Positions 8,353 to 17,269 of a stretch of 64,000 bases of DNA are shown here, piece after piece. The translations under genes and the position numbers were made by a program. The stretch lies in assembly GCA_963677355.2 (NCBI GenBank), contig CAXXXQ010000001.1:248001-312000 (forward strand). The letters run 5' to 3'. Source of the stretch: Thiomicrorhabdus sp963677355. GTDB lineage: Bacteria > Pseudomonadota > Gammaproteobacteria > Thiomicrospirales > Thiomicrospiraceae. How positions within the stretch are numbered: position 1 is the stretch's first letter; each line of letters opens with the position of its first letter. The notes beneath the pieces were generated by a model, which worked only from the letters and a program-made list of their open reading frames with translations, did no database searches and was not told the DNA's origin.

Positions 8353-10776
8353 CTAAGACTGAGGGCGTTGTACAGGCCAATCCTGACAGTCCAACCAAGT
8401 TACAAAATCTTCTGCCGATACCGGCTTACTGTAATAGTAGCCTTGAGCCAGTAGACAGTTGTGTTCTACTAGATAGTCAACATGTTTCTGATGCTCGACA
8501 CCTTCGGCAATCACATTCAATTTCATGCTTTCCGCTAGATTGATAATGGTGCGGGTGATATTGGCATCATCTTCGTCTTCCGGGATGCCTTTAATGAAGG
8601 ACATATCGATTTTTAACTTATCGATCGGCAAATGCTTCAAACGTACCAATGAAGAGTAGCCGGTTCCGAAATCGTCAATGGAAAGTCGAACCCCCAATTT
8701 TTTTAACTCGTTCATCACTTCCAGAAAACTGCTCTCTTTCATCACCAGCGTTTCCGTTACTTCAAGCTCGAGGTGATCGCCACTCAAACCCGATTCAGCC
8801 AATGCGGACTTAACGACATTCACCAAGTGCTTATCCACCAGTTGGCGCCCGGAAATATTGACCGCGACATACTCGACCGACAAGCCTTGATTCAGCCACT
8901 GCTTCATCTGCATACAAGATTGGCGTATCACCCATTCGCCGAGTTGCACGATCAATCCGGAATCTTCCGCCAACGGAATAAAACGTCCCGGAGGAACCAG
9001 TCCCATCTCGGGATGCTGCCATCGCAACAGAGCTTCCGCCCCCAAAACTCGATTGCTCACCATATTGACTTGCGGTTGATAATGGACAACAAACTCATTG
9101 TTGCCCATCGCCTTACGTAAACCATTCAATAAGAACAAGGTTTCAAAGCTGGAAGCGGACATTTCACTCGAAAAAAATTCGTAACTATTACGACCGAGAT
9201 CTTTAGCGCGATATAGCGCCGTGTCTGCATTTTTTAAAAGACTGACCGCTTCAGTACCGTCATTAGGAGCGATAGCGATCCCGATACTGGTTGTCACGGT
9301 AATTTCATGTTCGCCTAACAAAACCGGTTTGCCGAGTTCGTCCAAAATTTTCTGGGCGACCAGCCCCGCCTCTTCTTCCGAATGCAAGTTTTCCAGCAAA
9401 ACAACAAATTCATCGCCGCTGACACGGGATACGGTATCTTGATTGCGCAACACCGACTGTAAACGTTTGGCGACGATTTGTAACAACAAATCACCATAAG
9501 GATGACCGAAACTGTCATTGATGGTTTTAAAACGATCCAAATCCAAATAGAACACCGCCATAATCGACTTGTTTCTATCCACTTGGCTCAGGGCATGCTC
9601 GAGACGGTCATTCATCAAAACTCGGTTAGGCAGTTCCGTCAAGGCATCATGATGAGCTAGAAACCTTAATTTAGCCTCGTTGTTTTTCATAATTGAAATG
9701 TCGGAGAACACCCCGATATAGTTGATTACCTGACCGTGTTCATCTTTAATTGAACTAATGGACAGCCATTGAGGATAGACTTCTTCATCTTTGCGGCGGT
9801 TCCAAATTTCGCCCTGCCAACCTCCTTTCTCGTCAATACTCCGCCACATAGCTTGATAGAAATTTTGATCATGGCGACCGGAACTGAGTACATTAGGCGT
9901 TTTCCCTTTCACTTCCTCAAGCTGATAACCGGTAATTTTCGTAAATGCCGGATTGATGCTAACCAAACGGTTATTAGCATCCGAAATCATAATACCTTCC
10001 GCCAAATTATCGATGACCGCAGCGGCTTTTTTTAGCTCTTCTTCATAAGCTTTACGTTCGGTTATGTCTTCCGAAACCCCTAACAAGTATTTAGGCAACC
10101 CTTTTTCGTCGGTAATGGATGTTTTAACGGTATGCAGAATTCTTTTTCCGGCCGGGGTATTAATCTCTTCCTGACGAATCACTCTTTTCTCGCACGATTC
10201 TAGCGTCTCTCTATCCAACCCGGTAAAGAAATCCGCCTGCTCTTTGGGAAAGAAATCGTAGTCGTTCTTACCCAATAACTCTTCCCGGCCATATCCCAAT
10301 AACTTCTCACCAGCCGCATTGAAGCGTTGGAAGCGGAGTTCCTTGGCATCCTTCACAAATAGCATTAACGGAATCGCTTCGATAATCGCATTAAGCTCTT
10401 TTTCCTGCTGTCTCAAATCAAGCTGTGTTTGGACTTGGCCGGTCACATCCTGAACCGTACCGATCGAACGAACAGCCCGTCCCTGCTCGTCAAAATAGCT
10501 AGTCGCATATTCATGAACATATTTGATTCGGCCGTCATTAAACAGTAAACGATGCTGTATTTCATATGGTTTCTGATCGATTAAAGACTGGGCATAAGCC
10601 TGATTGACACCTTCTCTGTCTTCCGGATGAACCAATTCGAGAAACGCTTCATATGAAGCCCCGAATTTAGACGAATCGATTTCGAAAATATTGAAACTTT
10701 CCTGAGACCACCACAGGCTGTTATTTACAACATCCAACTCCCAGCTACCTATTTTCGCCAACGCCTGAGTTTCCAT
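8353..10776 (-). CDS. PAS-PAS-PAS-GGDEF-EAL cyclic-di-GMP turnover protein
   Basis: An 807-residue sensory protein for cyclic-di-GMP metabolism, with no membrane helices seen. PAS domains lie at about residues 1-115 (AKIGSWELDVV), 125-245 (ending LLGVSEDITERK) and 250-365 (ending YIGVFSDIS). The GGDEF domain (about 370-535) has SGDEF in place of GGDEF, a variant found in some active cyclases. The EAL domain (about 545-800) keeps the catalytic set: EALLRW, VNISG, EVTETL, DDFGTGYSS, KLKID, EGVE and QGYYYSKP. Phosphodiesterase activity is therefore likely and cyclase activity possible. The upstream GAF-like frame is in the same frame, separated by one TAA and five codons, so this may be the larger part of an interrupted longer protein. 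The first ATG at 10776 sits inside the helix that normally leads into such PAS domains. Confidence 0.93.
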   Translation of the reverse strand: METQALAKIGSWELDVVNNSLWWSQESFNIFEIDSSKFGASYEAFLELVHPEDREGVNQAYAQSLIDQKPYEIQHRLLFNDGRIKYVHEYATSYFDEQGRAVRSIGTVQDVTGQVQTQLDLRQQEKELNAIIEAIPLMLFVKDAKELRFQRFNAAGEKLLGYGREELLGKNDYDFFPKEQADFFTGLDRETLESCEKRVIRQEEINTPAGKRILHTVKTSITDEKGLPKYLLGVSEDITERKAYEEELKKAAAVIDNLAEGIMISDANNRLVSINPAFTKITGYQLEEVKGKTPNVLSSGRHDQNFYQAMWRSIDEKGGWQGEIWNRRKDEEVYPQWLSISSIKDEHGQVINYIGVFSDISIMKNNEAKLRFLAHHDALTELPNRVLMNDRLEHALSQVDRNKSIMAVFYLDLDRFKTINDSFGHPYGDLLLQIVAKRLQSVLRNQDTVSRVSGDEFVVLLENLHSEEEAGLVAQKILDELGKPVLLGEHEITVTTSIGIAIAPNDGTEAVSLLKNADTALYRAKDLGRNSYEFFSSEMSASSFETLFLLNGLRKAMGNNEFVVHYQPQVNMVSNRVLGAEALLRWQHPEMGLVPPGRFIPLAEDSGLIVQLGEWVIRQSCMQMKQWLNQGLSVEYVAVNISGRQLVDKHLVNVVKSALAESGLSGDHLELEVTETLVMKESSFLEVMNELKKLGVRLSIDDFGTGYSSLVRLKHLPIDKLKIDMSFIKGIPEDEDDANITRTIINLAESMKLNVIAEGVEHQKHVDYLVEHNCLLAQGYYYSKPVSAEDFVTWLDCQDWPVQRPQS

Positions 10777-10791
10777 TAACTTGGAACGGTG

Positions 10792-11232
10792 TTACTGTAG
10801 ATGTTGATGATCCAGACACGCCTTGACGGCATTAACCAGCTTAAGATTCACCCGCGGGATTGCAGTCAACAGTTGCGAATCAAAAGGTTCATGCTCTTTA
10901 GTCAACAGCAAATAGCCGAACCCGATTAACTCAAACAGGTAGAAAAACCGGTTTTCCAATGAGTTTTCAACATGCGAACCGCCGTGTTCTCGAAGCATCT
11001 CAATCAGTTCTGGGAGATAAACTTGATCACTATCACGCCTATGAGATGTTGCCGAAGCGGCAAAAATCAAACGCGTTTTCTCAAACTTTTGCTCATAGAT
11101 AGAGAGCGATGTGCAGTTCAGTCGATTGATAATGGCTGTAGCCGCTTCACTCAACATTTTGTCGAGATCAAACGAATTACCGATTGAGATGGAAATTTCG
11201 TAAAGCGCCGTTTGTAGAGAGTGTTTATCCAA
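10792..11232 (-). CDS. GAF-like sensory reading frame, possibly the severed N-terminus of the PAS-GGDEF-EAL protein
   Basis: The 146-residue product (LYEISISIGNSFDLDKMLSE, then IINRLNCTSLSIYEQ) resembles the N-terminal helix and first half of a GAF sensor domain. It starts at a TTG (11230-11232) with only a weak purine-rich sequence upstream; no in-frame ATG precedes it. It ends at a TAA (10792-10794). Downstream, without any change of frame, come HRSKL and then the PAS-GGDEF-EAL start, so replacing the TAA with a CAA would give one protein of about 959 residues. GAF-PAS-GGDEF-EAL fusions are common. It may equally be a separate small coupled gene. No enzymatic role can be assigned. Confidence 0.6.
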   Translation of the reverse strand: MDKHSLQTALYEISISIGNSFDLDKMLSEAATAIINRLNCTSLSIYEQKFEKTRLIFAASATSHRRDSDQVYLPELIEMLREHGGSHVENSLENRFFYLFELIGFGYLLLTKEHEPFDSQLLTAIPRVNLKLVNAVKACLDHQHLQ

Positions 11233-11735
11233 ACCCCATGAGTCCTATTGCAGATTGTCTTATTACAGATAAGAGGCTAAAAATATCAGAAGCCATATTC
11301 ATTACTGCTGCCGATGCTATTTCTTTCCTTGAAAACCTTCACGTTGCCGAGAAGCCACATCACAAGAAGAGGCGGATTGAACGGTAGATGAACCATACCG
11401 AATCCCTGTCTTTCCTATATAGAAATATTGCGAATCTGCCACGTTATCACTAAGCGAACCCGTTCATTATTCGGAATATCCTGCTTTACATCCCCGATTT
11501 ACTTCTTTGGATAAATCCGAGGATAGAAATCTTTCTGATTGTAGCAAGAATTATTTTCCCCTGATATAGACTAAATTCCGTATCCGATAAGTGAACTTCA
11601 AATTATTTGCCATACAACAAAAAGCCCATTAACCAAAGCCAAGTTTATTTCGTAAAGCGTCCTGTCACAAAGTTCTCTTTAGCCGCATCCTTGTTATAAT
11701 GATCGCTTGCTCAAATTTAACCGGAACTGTTCCAA
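11233..11735. other. Intergenic region upstream of uvrA
   Basis: About 500 bp between a GAF-like frame on the minus strand and uvrA on the plus strand. It holds the likely uvrA promoter (11692-11700) and a short dyad at 11723-11733. Short frames here have no start signals or motifs. I see no RNA gene, no repeat and no E. coli-type LexA box. Confidence 0.55.
11692..11700 (+). promoter_or_regulatory. Extended -10 promoter of uvrA
   Basis: TG-T-TATAAT at 11692-11700 is a consensus extended -10 element; transcription would start near 11707, giving a leader of about 29 nt. The -35 region (around 11672) is poor. Confidence 0.65.
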
Positions 11736-14540
11736 ATGCTTGAAGAGATTGTGATTCGGGGTGCTCGCACCCATAACCTAAAAAACATTGATGTGACACT
11801 GCCGCGCGACAAACTGATTGTCATTACCGGTCTGTCCGGTTCCGGAAAATCATCTCTTGCCTTTGATACCATCTATGCGGAAGGTCAGAGACGTTATGTT
11901 GAATCACTCTCCGCCTATGCCCGCCAGTTTTTATCGGTGATGGAAAAGCCGGATGTCGACCATATCGAAGGGCTTTCTCCCGCGATTTCCATTGAGCAAA
12001 AATCGACTTCACATAACCCCCGCTCCACCGTCGGAACCGTTACCGAAATCTACGACTACCTGAGACTACTTTTCGCCCGTGCCGGAACCCCTCGCTGTCC
12101 GACTCACGGCTGCGATCTGGAAGCACAAACGGTCAGCCAGATGGTGGATCACACTCTGACTCTCGCGGAAGGTACCAAATGTTTATTGATCGCGCCGATT
12201 GTGCGCGGTAAAAAAGGCGAGCATCACGCTCTGCTTGACGAGCTGCAAGCGCAAGGGTTTATTCGGGCACGAATCGATGGCGAAGTCAGAGAACTGGACG
12301 GCAGTATCGAACTGGATAAAAACAAAAAGCATAATATCGATGTGATTGTCGATCGCTTCAAAATCCGTGAAGATATCAAGCAACGTCTGGCCGAGTCTTT
12401 CGAGACCGCATTGCGTCTTGCCGACGGTATTGCACAAGTACTACCGATGGATGAGGAAGACGATTTCGAGCTATTATTCTCAGAAAAATTCGCTTGTCCG
12501 CATTGCGGTTATTCGGTTCCGGAACTGGAACCGCGCATTTTCTCTTTCAATAATCCGCACGGTGCCTGCCCGACTTGTGACGGCCTAGGCGTCAAAGAAA
12601 CCTTTGATCCGCAACGCGTCATTACCCATCCTGAACTCAGCTTGGCGGGCGGTGCCATTCGCGGCTGGGATCGACGTCACAAATATTATTACGACCTGCT
12701 AAAAGCGGTCGCCGATCATTACGGCTTTGATATCGAGCAACCTTGGGAAGAGCTCGACGAAAAACACCAGAAGATCATCCTTAACGGCTCCGGTCGCGAG
12801 AAACTGCCATTGCCGCATGGACGCTATAGCGAAACCCGCCGTTTTGAAGGTGTGATTCCGAATATGGAGCGCCGCTTTGCCGAAACCGAAAGTAAAGCGG
12901 TACGTGACGAGCTGGAAAAATATCGCATTAGTGAACCTTGCAAAAGCTGCCACGGCACCCGCCTCAATGAAGCCGCCCGTCATGTGTATATTTGTGACTA
13001 CAGCTTGCCAAGCTTAACCGAACTGCCGGTCGGCGACTTACATGCCATTTTCAACAGTTTAAAACTCGAAGGGGCCAAGGGCGAGATTGCCGCTAAAATT
13101 ATCAAAGAAGTGCATGACCGCCTGACTTTCCTAGTTAATGTCGGCTTGAACTACCTGACCTTGAACCGTAGCGCGGATACTTTATCCGGTGGCGAAGCGC
13201 AACGTATCCGACTGGCATCGCAAATCGGTGCCGGTCTGGTCGGCGTCATGTATGTTCTGGACGAACCGTCCATCGGTCTTCATCAACGTGATAACGATCG
13301 CCTACTGGCTACTCTGACCCACCTGCGTGATTTGGGCAACACCGTGATCGTTGTCGAACATGATGAAGATGCCATTCGTGAAGCCGACTATGTTCTCGAT
13401 ATCGGTCCGGGAGCCGGTATTCACGGCGGCAGAATCATGGCGCAAGGCACACCGGAAGAAGTGACCAATAATCCAGAGTCTTTAACGGGACAATATCTGA
13501 AAGGCACGCGCCGCATCGAGATTCCGGCCGATCGTCTTACTCCCGATGATAAATGGCTACATATTCACGGCGCACATGGCAATAATTTAAAGCATGTCGA
13601 CCTAAAAATCCCGGCCGGATTACTAACTTGTGTCACCGGGGTTTCCGGCTCCGGTAAATCGACCTTAATTAACGGTACCCTCTCTAAATTGGCGGCCAAC
13701 CATCTGAATAAAGCACAACATGCCCCTGCCCCTTTCAAAAAAGTGGAAGGGTTCGAGCATTTTGATAAATCGGTCAATATCGATCAATCCGCTATCGGGC
13801 GTACACCACGTTCCAATCCGGCAACTTATACCGGTTTATTCACACCGATCCGCGAACTGCTGTCCGCTACACCGGAAGCACGTGCCCGTGGCTACACGCC
13901 GGGACGTTTTAGTTTCAACGTTAAAGGCGGTCGCTGTGAAGCTTGCCAGGGTGACGGCGTACTCAAAGTAGAGATGCACTTCCTACCGGATGTCTATGTC
14001 CCTTGTGATGTCTGTAATGGTGCTCGTTACAACCGAGAAACTCTACAAGTTCAATACAAAGGCAAAAACATCCACGAGATTCTGGAAATGACCGTTGAAG
14101 ACGCTAGAGCTTTCTTTGACGCCATCCCGGTCATCGCCCGAAAACTGCAAACGTTGATCGATGTCGGCCTCGGCTATATCAAGCTCGGTCAGAGCGCCAC
14201 TACCCTATCCGGAGGGGAAGCACAACGTGTTAAATTGGCCAAAGAGCTTTCCAAACGCGATACCGGCAATACACTCTACATTCTTGACGAACCAACTACC
14301 GGTCTGCACTTCCACGATATTGAATTGCTGTTGAAAGTGATTCGCTATCTGCGTGACCAAGGCAACACGATTGTCATCATCGAGCATAATCTGGATGTTA
14401 TTAAAACCGCCGACTGGATTGTCGATTTAGGCCCGGAAGGCGGTTCGGGCGGAGGAACCATTGTTGCCACTGGAACTCCGGAAGAGATTGCTTCATGTGA
14501 AGCATCCCACACCGGCCATTATCTGAAAACGCTTTTGTAG
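11736..14540 (+). CDS. uvrA: Excinuclease ABC subunit A
   Basis: UvrA is the damage-recognition ATPase of nucleotide excision repair; its dimer loads UvrB on lesions. The 934-residue protein has two ABC modules: Walker A GLSGSGKSSL near residue 31 and GVSGSGKSTL near 638, and signature motifs LSGGEAQRIRLA and LSGGEAQRVKLA, each followed by a Walker B region ending in DEP. Zinc-binding Cys pairs are visible at CPHCG/CPTCDG in the first module and CEACQGDG/CDVCNG in the second. Length is slightly below the usual 940. The start MLEEIVIRGARTHNLKNID matches the family N-terminus. A DUF2927-like gene begins 12 bp after the stop, so the two are probably cotranscribed. Confidence 0.98.
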   Translation: MLEEIVIRGARTHNLKNIDVTLPRDKLIVITGLSGSGKSSLAFDTIYAEGQRRYVESLSAYARQFLSVMEKPDVDHIEGLSPAISIEQKSTSHNPRSTVGTVTEIYDYLRLLFARAGTPRCPTHGCDLEAQTVSQMVDHTLTLAEGTKCLLIAPIVRGKKGEHHALLDELQAQGFIRARIDGEVRELDGSIELDKNKKHNIDVIVDRFKIREDIKQRLAESFETALRLADGIAQVLPMDEEDDFELLFSEKFACPHCGYSVPELEPRIFSFNNPHGACPTCDGLGVKETFDPQRVITHPELSLAGGAIRGWDRRHKYYYDLLKAVADHYGFDIEQPWEELDEKHQKIILNGSGREKLPLPHGRYSETRRFEGVIPNMERRFAETESKAVRDELEKYRISEPCKSCHGTRLNEAARHVYICDYSLPSLTELPVGDLHAIFNSLKLEGAKGEIAAKIIKEVHDRLTFLVNVGLNYLTLNRSADTLSGGEAQRIRLASQIGAGLVGVMYVLDEPSIGLHQRDNDRLLATLTHLRDLGNTVIVVEHDEDAIREADYVLDIGPGAGIHGGRIMAQGTPEEVTNNPESLTGQYLKGTRRIEIPADRLTPDDKWLHIHGAHGNNLKHVDLKIPAGLLTCVTGVSGSGKSTLINGTLSKLAANHLNKAQHAPAPFKKVEGFEHFDKSVNIDQSAIGRTPRSNPATYTGLFTPIRELLSATPEARARGYTPGRFSFNVKGGRCEACQGDGVLKVEMHFLPDVYVPCDVCNGARYNRETLQVQYKGKNIHEILEMTVEDARAFFDAIPVIARKLQTLIDVGLGYIKLGQSATTLSGGEAQRVKLAKELSKRDTGNTLYILDEPTTGLHFHDIELLLKVIRYLRDQGNTIVIIEHNLDVIKTADWIVDLGPEGGSGGGTIVATGTPEEIASCEASHTGHYLKTLL

Positions 14541-14552
14541 GAAAGACTCAGA

Positions 14553-15332
14553 ATGCCAAAGCGACACTTGCGTATCACAATTGGCATCCTGTTAGTATTA
14601 GTCGCTTTCTCTAGCTATGCCAGTCCTTCTGACTGGCAAAAACCCGACTATATTTTTCATGCCTTTAAAGAGATCGCACTTAAAAACGAATACCAATCCA
14701 CTAGCTCGCGTATATTAAAGTGGCAGAGACCCATTCGCTACACATTCCAATACCACCAACTGCCTAAAAATCCGTTAGTTGAACAACTGGTTAATGTACA
14801 CTTCAAGCATCTACAGGCAATCACGCACCACGCCATACAACAAACAGAGCAGAAGCCGAACCTTGTTGTTCACCTGACCACCGATGCCAATTATGCACAG
14901 GTTATTCAGCAGCACACGCCCTCGCGTATAGCTAATATTGACAGGGAAAGTCATTGCATGGGTTCTTTTCAAACAAATAAGTACGGACAAATTTATCGCG
15001 GTCAAATTGTGATCCCGGTAGATCATGCATTTAGCCGAGGCTTATTGGTGAGCTGTATTATTGAAGAAAGCACGCAATTAATGGGCTTGCCAAATGATTC
15101 CGACTGGGTCAACCCGAGTATTGCCAATGATGCCAGCAAAATCGAGTTTCTAACCGGTTTGGATTATGTAATGCTGAAAATACTTTATTCACAAAGTGTC
15201 AGCGCCGGTATGTCAGGCAAGTCTTTGGATCAGCAGTTACGGGAAGTCATTGCAGAGTTAAGGCGTAATGGCGAAATTCAAAAGGCCGCCAAGACAGTCA
15301 ATCAGAGCGGTCTCTATCCTCTGACCAATTAA
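14553..15332 (+). CDS. Secreted DUF2927-family protein
   Basis: A 259-residue exported protein of unknown function. Residues 1-23 form a signal peptide (RITIGILLVLVAFSSYA, cleavage before SPSDW). The C-terminal half carries the features I associate with DUF2927: a conserved Cys-containing ESHCMGSF, then SCIIEESTQLMGLPNDSDW and PSIANDASKIEFLTGLDY. The glutamate pair in IIEES is reminiscent of the conserved acidic segment of this family. It starts 12 bp after uvrA with a GAAAGACT ribosome-binding region, so it probably shares the uvrA transcript, but nothing ties its role to DNA repair. No enzymatic function is claimed. Confidence 0.8.
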   Translation: MPKRHLRITIGILLVLVAFSSYASPSDWQKPDYIFHAFKEIALKNEYQSTSSRILKWQRPIRYTFQYHQLPKNPLVEQLVNVHFKHLQAITHHAIQQTEQKPNLVVHLTTDANYAQVIQQHTPSRIANIDRESHCMGSFQTNKYGQIYRGQIVIPVDHAFSRGLLVSCIIEESTQLMGLPNDSDWVNPSIANDASKIEFLTGLDYVMLKILYSQSVSAGMSGKSLDQQLREVIAELRRNGEIQKAAKTVNQSGLYPLTN

Positions 15333-15369
15333 ATTAAAATAATTGAGTTTGACTGATCCTGTCTACCGG

Positions 15370-16095
15370 TCACTGATTAGCTATCGTTGAGATGACATGA
15401 CCGGCAAGCATCAGACCGAAAATACCCGGCATATAGCTGGCCGTACCGTTGACGACCCGGCCACGCGCGCCTTCAATCTCTTCCATCGGGCCCGGCTCTT
15501 TAGGAATCTCGCTGGAAAAAACCGTCATCACCCCTTTTTTGATGCCCTGCTTCTTAAGTCTTTGACGCATATTGCGCGCCAGTGCACAACCATGCGTCTT
15601 GGAGATATCGGCTAAGGCAATCTTGCTGGGATCGATTCTTCTGCCGGCCCCCATACTGGATACCACCGGTAATCCTTTTTGATAGGCCGTCACCACTAAA
15701 GCAACTTTACAATTTAAGCTATCGATAGCATCGACCACATAGGTATAAGGGAAGTCGAGCAAGGAATCCATATCTTCCGGACGAATAAACTGCTTGGAAA
15801 TATTGACCTTACAGACAGGATTGATGTCGGCGATACGCTTAGCCATGACTTCAGCCTTATTTTGTCCCTGAGTCGAATCTAAGGCGATTATTTGGCGATT
15901 TTTATTAGATGGCGAAACTTGGTCATGATCAATAATAGTTAATTCTCCTACGCCTGCACGAGCAAGTGCTTCAATGACAAAACCGCCAACACCACCCACT
16001 CCAGCAACTAAAATATGTGCGGATGCGAGATTTTGCAGCCCTTGCTCCTCAAAAACTAACAAACTGCGTTCAAAAAGCGGATTAGAAAAGTCCAT
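15370..16095 (-). CDS. tcdA: tRNA threonylcarbamoyladenosine dehydratase
   Basis: TcdA (CsdL/YgdL) is an E1-like enzyme that dehydrates and cyclises t6A at position 37 of ANN-decoding tRNAs to ct6A, using ATP. The 241-residue protein has the nucleotide-binding glycine loop VAGVGGVGGFVIEALARAG (residues 30-48), the acidic strand end IIDHDQVSPSNKNRQ, and DAIDS of the ThiF fold. The late segment EEIEGARGRVVNGTASYMPGIFGL is typical of TcdA and separates it from ThiF and MoeB. It follows tatD by 5 bp on the same strand, so the two form an operon. A sulfur-transfer partner (csdA/csdE) is not in the window. Confidence 0.93.
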   Translation of the reverse strand: MDFSNPLFERSLLVFEEQGLQNLASAHILVAGVGGVGGFVIEALARAGVGELTIIDHDQVSPSNKNRQIIALDSTQGQNKAEVMAKRIADINPVCKVNISKQFIRPEDMDSLLDFPYTYVVDAIDSLNCKVALVVTAYQKGLPVVSSMGAGRRIDPSKIALADISKTHGCALARNMRQRLKKQGIKKGVMTVFSSEIPKEPGPMEEIEGARGRVVNGTASYMPGIFGLMLAGHVISTIANQ

Positions 16096-16100
16096 AACGA

Positions 16101-16826
16101 TTACCGATTAAAAATTTGTTGAGCATTATAATAGGTTTGTTCCAGTACGTCATCGACACTCATTTGTTTAAGCTGTGACACTTGAACAGCTACAGCTCGG
16201 ATATCAATCAGATCCGCTCTCTGTTGACCGGGTAATAAGACATTAGGGTAATCCGTCTCCAAGACAAAATGCTCAATATCGAAGTAAGACACCATCTCGT
16301 GATAACGACGTGCATTAGCACGGCATACAACCGCATTTATTCCAATTTTATATCCTAGATCGATATAGCGGCCGACAACCTCTTTACTTGCACCTAAACC
16401 GTGTAATACACCCCGTTTACCTAAATCATAGCTTTTCAATAGGTGGATCATCTCATTATGTGCTTTGGTACAGTGTAACGAGACCGGTAACTGATGTGTT
16501 TTCGCTAACGATAACTGCTGTTCAAAACAAGCTATCTGTAAACTACGCGTGTTTTTATACTGCGGGCCAAAATCCAAACCGATTTCACCAACTGCAAACA
16601 CATCGCTGCTAGCCAGTAATTGAGCTAAAAGCTCAAGATCATTTGCTTGTGTCTGTTCTACAAACCAAGGATGAATACCTAAAGCCGGCAATATATTAAT
16701 ATGTGAATGATGAATATCAATAGCAGTATGCCATTGGCTACGGTCAGTAGTGACATTCAGGCAGAAGTAGTCTGGGAAGTCGGTTAGAGAATTTAAGTGG
16801 GCGTGGGTATCGAAAAATGGGGACAT
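16101..16826 (-). CDS. TatD-family metal-dependent hydrolase
   Basis: A 241-residue TIM-barrel metallohydrolase of the TatD DNase family. The first metal site is at FFDTHAHL (His-x-His), followed by GIHPWF, VGEIGLDF (metal-bridging Glu), SLHCTKAHNE, GVLHGLG and the late catalytic Asp in LETDYPN. Family members are 3' exonucleases or deoxyribonucleases with proposed roles in DNA repair and RNA turnover; the exact paralogue (TatD, YcfH or YjjV) cannot be fixed, though the short form resembles YjjV. The ATG at 16826 lies only 6 bp past the U tract of the rplQ terminator and has no Shine-Dalgarno sequence, which is odd. tcdA follows directly. Confidence 0.9.
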   Translation of the reverse strand: MSPFFDTHAHLNSLTDFPDYFCLNVTTDRSQWHTAIDIHHSHINILPALGIHPWFVEQTQANDLELLAQLLASSDVFAVGEIGLDFGPQYKNTRSLQIACFEQQLSLAKTHQLPVSLHCTKAHNEMIHLLKSYDLGKRGVLHGLGASKEVVGRYIDLGYKIGINAVVCRANARRYHEMVSYFDIEHFVLETDYPNVLLPGQQRADLIDIRAVAVQVSQLKQMSVDDVLEQTYYNAQQIFNR

Positions 16827-16832
16827 ACAAAT

Positions 16833-16861
16833 AAAAAAGCCGGCTTAGAGCCGGCTTTTTT
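16833..16861 (-). terminator. Terminator of the alpha operon, symmetric
   Basis: The arms GCCGGCT (16839-16845) and AGCCGGC (16849-16855) enclose a 3-nt loop and are flanked by six A and six T, so it could act on both strands. It lies 6 bp beyond the rplQ stop. Confidence 0.92.
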
Positions 16862-16867
16862 AACTGA

Positions 16868-17254
16868 TTACTCAGCAGCTTCTGTTGTATCAGCAACCGG
16901 ACGGTCAACTAATTCAACAATTGCCATAGGTGCATTATCACCAGGGCGGAAACCACATTTAAGAATGCGGATATAACCACCTGGGCGAGCTTGGTAACGT
17001 GGACCTAACTCTTCAAATAACTTACCAACAGCAGCTTTGTTGCCTAAACGCGCAAACGCAGTACGGCGGTTGTGAACGCTGTCGTTTTTAGCTAGCGTAA
17101 TCAAAGGCTCAGCAACTCCGCGAAGTTCTTTAGCCTTAGCAACCGTAGTACGAATCACTTCATGTTCGATAAGTGAAGCAGACATGTTTTTAAACATTGC
17201 CTTACGGTGCGAGCTGTTACGATTTAACTTACGACCTGTTTTACCATGACGCAT
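16868..17254 (-). CDS. rplQ: 50S ribosomal protein L17
   Basis: L17 lies near the peptide exit tunnel of the large subunit. The 128-residue product begins MRHGKTGRKLNRNSSHRKAM, the nearly invariant family N-terminus, and has the usual bacterial length with a short acidic tail (TTEAAE). It is the last gene of the alpha operon, 15 bp after rpoA, and is followed by a terminator. Confidence 0.98.
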   Translation of the reverse strand: MRHGKTGRKLNRNSSHRKAMFKNMSASLIEHEVIRTTVAKAKELRGVAEPLITLAKNDSVHNRRTAFARLGNKAAVGKLFEELGPRYQARPGGYIRILKCGFRPGDNAPMAIVELVDRPVADTTEAAE

Positions 17255-17269
17255 GATAGCTTCCTTATA

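Noticed and set aside
11184..11387. 67-codon plus-strand reading frame upstream of uvrA
   Set aside because: It overlaps the start of the GAF-like frame, has no start signal and no protein-like features.
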